From Brachionus plicatilis (Eukaryota; Rotifera; Eurotatoria; Ploima; Brachionidae), in NCBI GenBank assembly GCA_010279815.1, contig QEOQ01000204.1:756297-820296 (forward strand): 64,000 bases of DNA, written 5' to 3'. The translations under genes were made by a program, and so were the position numbers. Below the pieces are notes generated by a model. The model had not been told where the DNA came from. It saw only the letters and a program-made list of their open reading frames with translations, and did no database searches. Shown piece after piece: positions 59,701-64,000 of this stretch; the first letter of the stretch is position 1, and the number at the start of each line of letters is the position of its first letter.

Positions 59701-60170
59701 TTGAAAAATTATTTTTTGATAGAAAATTAAGAAATTTTTATTTTTCCTAATTTAAACCTGTGAAAAGAAAACTACTGGATTTTTTGAACGATAAAAAAGT
59801 GCAAATATGTCGTAAAATATTTGATCAAGAAAATAATGGGTCATGTAGATTATGTCTTCCTAAAAAAATTTAAAGCCGATAATGAATATTTCTGCTCAAA
59901 TGCCTGTAAAAAAAAAGAAATTTTTGTTTTTTTTCAATTTTGTTATTTTTTCTTTATTTTAGGCATCTTGAAGTTTAGGATCAAAAAAATCAGATCAAAA
60001 AGTATTTTGTTTATAACTTTTGAATGGTACTTGATTAAATTTTTATGTAGTGGATGATTGTTGGCCGTTGGTTTTTTTTTATTTTTTTTCAATAAAATTA
60101 TGTTTTTTTTTAATTAATAAACATATTTAATTTTCTTAACTTTTTAATTTTTTATGATATTTTAGCATTT
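59701..60170. other. AT-rich spacer
   Basis: A plus frame at 59821-60057 contains a few Cys (EYFCSNACKKK) but soon becomes Phe-rich low complexity; not supported as a gene. Confidence 0.5.
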
Positions 60171-60185
60171 TTTTTCAGCGCCGCA

Positions 60186-60325
60186 GTCCAAAATTCTGGC
60201 CTCCAAGCTGAACGGCTAAATGACCGCCCGCCACAATGTTGACCGTAACTTTGACTGGCCGCTTTTTTTTTACCGATTTTTTAAACGGTCCAAAATTTTG
60301 ACCGTCAAGCTGACCGGATTTACTT
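60186..60325. repeat. GC-rich direct repeat
   Basis: GTCCAAAATTCTGGCCTCCA AGCTGAACGG and GTCCAAAATTTTGACCGTCA AGCTGACCGG are direct repeats about 100 bp apart, with further GACCG words between. Unusual GC content for the region. Confidence 0.6.
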
Positions 60326-60344
60326 AGCATTTTTCTAAAAAAAA

Positions 60345-60440
60345 AAATTTTAATTCATCGACTTAACTTTAAGAAAAATAAAAAAAAATTTAATTCATTG
60401 ACTTGACTTGACTTAAGACTTGTGACTTAAAAATAACTTT
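60345..60440. repeat. Copy of the dispersed GACTTGACTT repeat
   Basis: ATTCATTGACTTGACTTGAC, TTAAGACTTGTGACTT in order, parallel to the copies near 21.3 and 54.2 kb. Confidence 0.5.
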
Positions 60441-60853
60441 GTGAAGAACCAATTAAAATTTTATAAAATAAAAATTCAATTTAAAAAATTTATAAGTCTT
60501 ATTTGCTTTTGAATCCTCGTCAAATTCTCTTTGGGATAAAAAAAAAATTTCAATTTTGCATTCGAATCAAAAAAGTTATTGAGGTTATTTCCAATAAATG
60601 ATCGGTTTTACCCCTTTTTGCTATATTGATGAGAATCAAAATGTCAATATACTAAGAAACCAAGATGATCATGATCATGGCTTCATTAACTCGTCTATAT
60701 AAGCCTAAATCTGTAGTTTGGAATCAAATATAAAATTCATTTTTCTATTTAACTTATTTTTATTTTTATTAAAAAAAATTATTTCGTTATTAAAGAGTAT
60801 TTTTTGAACAAAAAAAAAAATTTTAATACGTAAGTATTAGAATATATTTTTTA

Positions 60854-61456
60854 TTAGTATTTCAAGTGTTTGACCTTTACACGTTCAACAACAATTGACC
60901 AATGGTAATATTGTTCAAAAAAATCATCACCATAACATCTATATTTATACTTTGGAATCAAAAAACAATCTTGCTTTGAAATTTGTTCAACACACTCTCG
61001 TCTAATGTTAATTGCCCATTTTTCCAAATCTGAAAAAAAATGTTGTTCCACTATAAAGTCAAAGTTTTTTCTTGCTTGGTAAATTTGAGAACTAGCACAA
61101 CCATAGCCTATCGCATTTTTATGACCATAATTATATTTGGGAAAAAACGCAAGATAACGAACAAAACGATTTAGTATACATTGTATAGATGTAAGATGAC
61201 CATAATGATATCTAGTACTGTCATACATAAACCAAAAAACATTTTTTTGAGCAATCTCACAACAATTAGCACACATATCATCAATGCACCTGCTTTTGAA
61301 GCATTTTTCACAAATTGCATGACCAGTTATATTTGATAATTTTTGTGCAAGAATCAAATTGTCCTTTTCACCCTTCGTTATGAATCGTGAATGTCGTTTC
61401 GTAAAAAATTTAACCACCAATTGCCACAAATAACTCAAAAATGATTTAAACGTCAT
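60854..61456 (-). CDS. Orphan Cys-rich protein, 200 aa
   Basis: Intronless ORF starting at ATG 61456 (MTFKSFLSYLWQLVVKFFTK). I do not recognise a family. The centre has ICEKCFKSRCIDDMCANCC, which could bind zinc, followed by an aromatic-rich region (WFMYDSTRYHYGHLTSIQC, FFPKYNYGHKNAIGYGCASS) and a C-terminal part with IRRECVEQISKQDCF. The N-terminal 16 residues are hydrophobic and might be a membrane or signal segment. The composition is that of a real protein and not of shadow frames, and the length is far above chance for this AT content. A TATATA word lies about 60 bp upstream of the ATG. Lineage-specific gene or part of a mobile element; function unknown. Confidence 0.6.
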   Translation of the reverse strand: MTFKSFLSYLWQLVVKFFTKRHSRFITKGEKDNLILAQKLSNITGHAICEKCFKSRCIDDMCANCCEIAQKNVFWFMYDSTRYHYGHLTSIQCILNRFVRYLAFFPKYNYGHKNAIGYGCASSQIYQARKNFDFIVEQHFFSDLEKWAINIRRECVEQISKQDCFLIPKYKYRCYGDDFFEQYYHWSIVVERVKVKHLKY

Positions 61457-62305
61457 TGCCAAAAAAACTGTTTATTCCCGCAGCTATATTTAATTGCTTA
61501 AATAATGTAAACGTAAATATATACCACACAACCCAAAACGTCAAACAGTAAGGTCAAACAGTGTATAAAAACTTACTTCATCAATTTCTTTTCCTTTCCT
61601 CTTCCTTTCTTCTTGTTTTCCTTTTCTCTTCAGAAAAGAAAACGCTGAAGTTATTTTTAATATGTATTGTATCACAAGAGTACTTTTAGAACGCAAAAAA
61701 AAATTTAAGAAAAATGATAATTTTTGGGGATAGAAAAATCAAGTAGGCATTTTCAGTTTTTGGCCCACAATTAAAAATTGAAAGTTAAAAATAAAATTGG
61801 AGTTAAAATTTCAAGTTTTTTAGTTATAGCGCGGAGTTAAAAATTAGGAAAAAAAACTACAGTATACCCTTGCACAGGAGTGCATGCATCAAAACTTTAA
61901 ATTCGACTTTAAGTGCATGTATAAGCCTAGATCAACCCCATGTCAAAATAGACTATTTATACTGAAAAAGACACTTATGTGAAATACTATAAAACTAAAA
62001 CTTATAAAACATATAAAACATATTATGTTTTATGCAAATTAAAACATATGCTAATTTAATAAAACATATTAAAATATAAATAAAACATAATATGTTTTAA
62101 ATGTTTTATAATTTTAATATTGTTTTGGGTAAAAGATTAATTAAAAAATTATATCTTATTGAGTTAGATTTGATATCTTCTCTGAGAGAGACTGACTTCA
62201 TTTAATTAATTTTAAAACATAGTTTTGGTTTATTATTTAACTTCACATTGTTGATTAGTTAAATATTGTTTGTAAATCTCTAAAGTTTTTTTAGTTTGAT
62301 ATTTG
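61457..62305. other. Spacer with pyrimidine-rich tract and ACATATTATGTTTTA repeats
   Basis: Includes a pyrimidine tract around 61585-61635 and a run of AAACATA/TATGTTTTA words at 61995-62110 that can self-pair. No gene seen. Confidence 0.5.
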
Positions 62306-62313
62306 GGCTATCT

Positions 62314-62623
62314 GGCAATGTGAAATTTTAGTGCAAAAATTACAGTACAAAAAGTAAAAACTTTATAATTTCTTTTCTAATTGTGCAAAAATGGTTCTGC
62401 AAAAACTACAATATTGTACAAATTTGTACAAAAGAATTCCAAGCTCTGCAAAAACTCTGCAATTTTCTGTAAAATGCACACCATCAAAAAATCCCTGATT
62501 AAACTCTGCATTAAATTGCAGAATATTATACTTTTTGCAGAACCATTTTTGCACAATTAGAAAAGAAATTATAAAGTTTTTACTTTTTTTACTGTAATTT
62601 CTGTACTAAAATCTCACATTGCC
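62314..62623. mobile_element. MITE with 8-bp target duplication
   Basis: 310 bp bounded by the direct repeat GGCTATCT (62306-62313 and 62624-62631). Imperfect terminal inverted repeats of about 100 bp start GGCAATGTGA at both ends and share TACAGTA, AAAAACTTTATAATTTCTTT and TGTGCAAAAATGGTTCTGCA. No coding capacity. An 8-bp duplication suits hAT, P or Merlin elements; GG-starting ends lean to Merlin, but this is open. Confidence 0.85.
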
Positions 62624-62631
62624 GGCTATCT

Positions 62632-62974
62632 GGAAATCTTCCTCTTTTTTTCTGTTTCTGACGGGTTTCATTTGAACTCAGTGTTGGTGTTGTCTGAGGC
62701 TGAATACCAAAACGATTTAAATAATAATTTAGAAATCAAAAGCAATTTTGAATTTTTTCAAAAATTACCATTTTATTTTTTTATTTATCCTAAATTAAAA
62801 AATTATTAGAATCTGAAATAAGAAAATCAAATAAAACATAATCAACTAACTAGTTTTTATAAAAAAAAGAATTATAACTATACGACAATTACTCAATGGT
62901 TTGGTATATTCAACGTGCCTTTTGTCATTGTGCGAATCGTACTATTAATGGATAACCACAAACCAATTTAAATC
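62632..62974. other. AT-rich spacer
   Basis: No supportable feature seen. Confidence 0.5.
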
Positions 62975-63265
62975 CGTATAGCCGTATGGTTTGTGCGTTA
63001 GTCATGCAAGGGAAGTTGAGGGTTCAAACCCGCTGAGGGTAGAAAATTCTTCAAAATGTCTCTGCAGTACAGGACGAATGTTTAAATTCTTTTCATCATG
63101 AAAAAGGGGCATTGATTTCGACTGGGTAATAATAGCGGCACAGATGATCAACTCGATGCAATAATCTCTGTGTCAGGTCGGATTCGTTTCTCAAAAAAGG
63201 TATTGAAAAAGGAGATGAGCGCCTCCTCATTATACGCTAGGATAGAAAGGGACAAATTGTTATTA
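62975..63265 (+). mobile_element. tRNA-derived SINE-like unit
   Basis: An A-box-like TAGCCGTATGG at 62979-62989 and a perfect-looking B box GGTTCAAACCC at 63021-63031, spaced as in a tRNA promoter. TGCG TTAGTCA TGCA can form an anticodon arm, but the acceptor and T stems do not pair well, so it is not a working tRNA. About 230 bp of GC-richer, non-coding sequence follows (AATAGCGGCACAGATGATCA, AAGGAGATGAGCGCCTCCTC), as in a SINE body. No clear tail or target duplication. Confidence 0.55.
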
Positions 63266-64000
63266 ACCCAATTTAATTTGTTTAAATAATTTAGGTAAAA
63301 AACTGACTACTGTTAAACCTCTTAAATCAGAGAAAAAAGCTCTAAAAATAATAGATATTTACAACTATTAAAAAATCTAGAAAACAATAAAAATATCACA
63401 AGTTCAAATAATTTGCGTGTATTTTACGTCACTTAAATTCATTTACTTCTGACAGAAAAAAAGTTAAAAATTTTATTTTTGTTAATATATTTGAATGATA
63501 ACAAAATTTTTTTTATTTCAAAGTTAGATAACTACTTAATTAAAATATTAAAGTAAAAAAAAAATCAGCAAATATGCATTTAATTTTTTTATTTATTCAT
63601 TTTACTAATAGATTAGTAAATTTACAAATTTAGAATGTTAGAAATTTTGATGCCATCAGAGGATTTTTGAGACTGAATCTAAATCGTATTTTCAAAAATA
63701 AATACAATAGAGAAGCAAAGCTTTTTAGTAGCGAGTAACGAGTCGTTAAATTTAATTATATTTTTTTTCTATTTAAAAATAAAATTTAAGGATAAATTCT
63801 AAAATATTTTAAAATTTATAACTGACCATAAGAAAAATCTAAATTCAAAAAATTAATTGAGTTTTTTTTTGATTAATTTATTTTATTTTATTACTATAAA
63901 AAGTGACCAATATATCCTCTACATTTAAATGGCGAAATTGTTTTTTTCAAATTCTCTAATAGCTGTAATGGGATCACAATCGGATAAGACCATTTTTTTT
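63266..64000. other. AT-rich right end of the window
   Basis: No supportable gene. Ends without a recognisable feature. Confidence 0.5.

Noticed and set aside
59821..60057. 78-codon ORF with CSNAC motif
   Set aside because: A few Cys residues followed by Phe-rich low complexity; no zinc-finger pattern that holds.
62363..62554. 63-codon minus-strand ORF
   Set aside because: Lies entirely in the MITE at 62314-62623 and comes from its inverted arms.
62979..63035. A functional tRNA gene
   Set aside because: B box and anticodon-like loop are present, but the acceptor and T stems do not pair, so a SINE-type relic is the better reading.
1..64000. CRISPR arrays, bacterial operons or plasmid-type origins
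   Set aside because: No regular spaced repeats or prokaryotic genes; spliced metazoan genes throughout.

Overview
The window is a stretch of nuclear DNA from a small, very AT-rich animal genome. Its genes are split by short GT..AG introns (often 45-60 nt). It carries metazoan housekeeping genes (exportin-7, DNA polymerase lambda, SECIS-binding protein 2, PRP38B, an EXD3/mut-7-type exonuclease) and many small inverted-repeat DNA transposons. A rotifer such as Brachionus would fit the base composition, the compact introns and the moderately divergent proteins, but that is an inference and not a proven identification.

Layout. 1-5.75 kb (minus): exportin-7 from its start codon to the penultimate or last coding exon, running off the left edge. 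5.8-23.1 kb: about 17 kb with no supportable gene, only AT-rich DNA, a decayed AT-hook relic near 6.8-7.0 kb, a GC hairpin near 18.95 kb and an inverted-repeat element at 20.8-21.5 kb. 23.1-34.2 kb (plus): three tandem paralogues (A, B, C) of an abLIM/dematin-type villin-headpiece protein, each starting with the same kind of 26-nt first exon and ending with a 114-nt headpiece exon. 34.45-39.67 kb (plus): DNA polymerase lambda, with a Tc1/mariner-like miniature element in one intron and a complete intronless JmjC gene on the opposite strand nested in another. 41.07-47.43 kb (plus): SECIS-binding protein 2, whose first intron holds a decayed 1.36-kb TA-flanked transposon and whose second intron holds a 292-bp palindrome. 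48.45-51.70 kb (plus): EXD3/mut-7-type 3'-5' exonuclease. 55.74-57.97 kb (minus): PRPF38B with its RS tail. 58.2-64.0 kb: mostly mobile DNA (a foldback element carrying coding ends, an 8-bp-TSD MITE, a tRNA-derived SINE-like unit) and an orphan 200-aa Cys-rich ORF on the minus strand.

How the genes relate. The housekeeping genes have separate jobs: nuclear export, DNA gap-filling repair, selenocysteine decoding, spliceosome activation and RNA trimming. Nothing suggests an operon. The two lineage-specific themes are the local triplication of the headpiece genes, with exon gain and loss between copies, and the density of inverted-repeat elements in introns and intergenic DNA, two of which carry protein-coding ends in both arms. 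All exon boundaries come from splice consensus, reading-phase agreement and remembered family conservation. Individual coordinates may be off by one or two bases in homopolymer runs.
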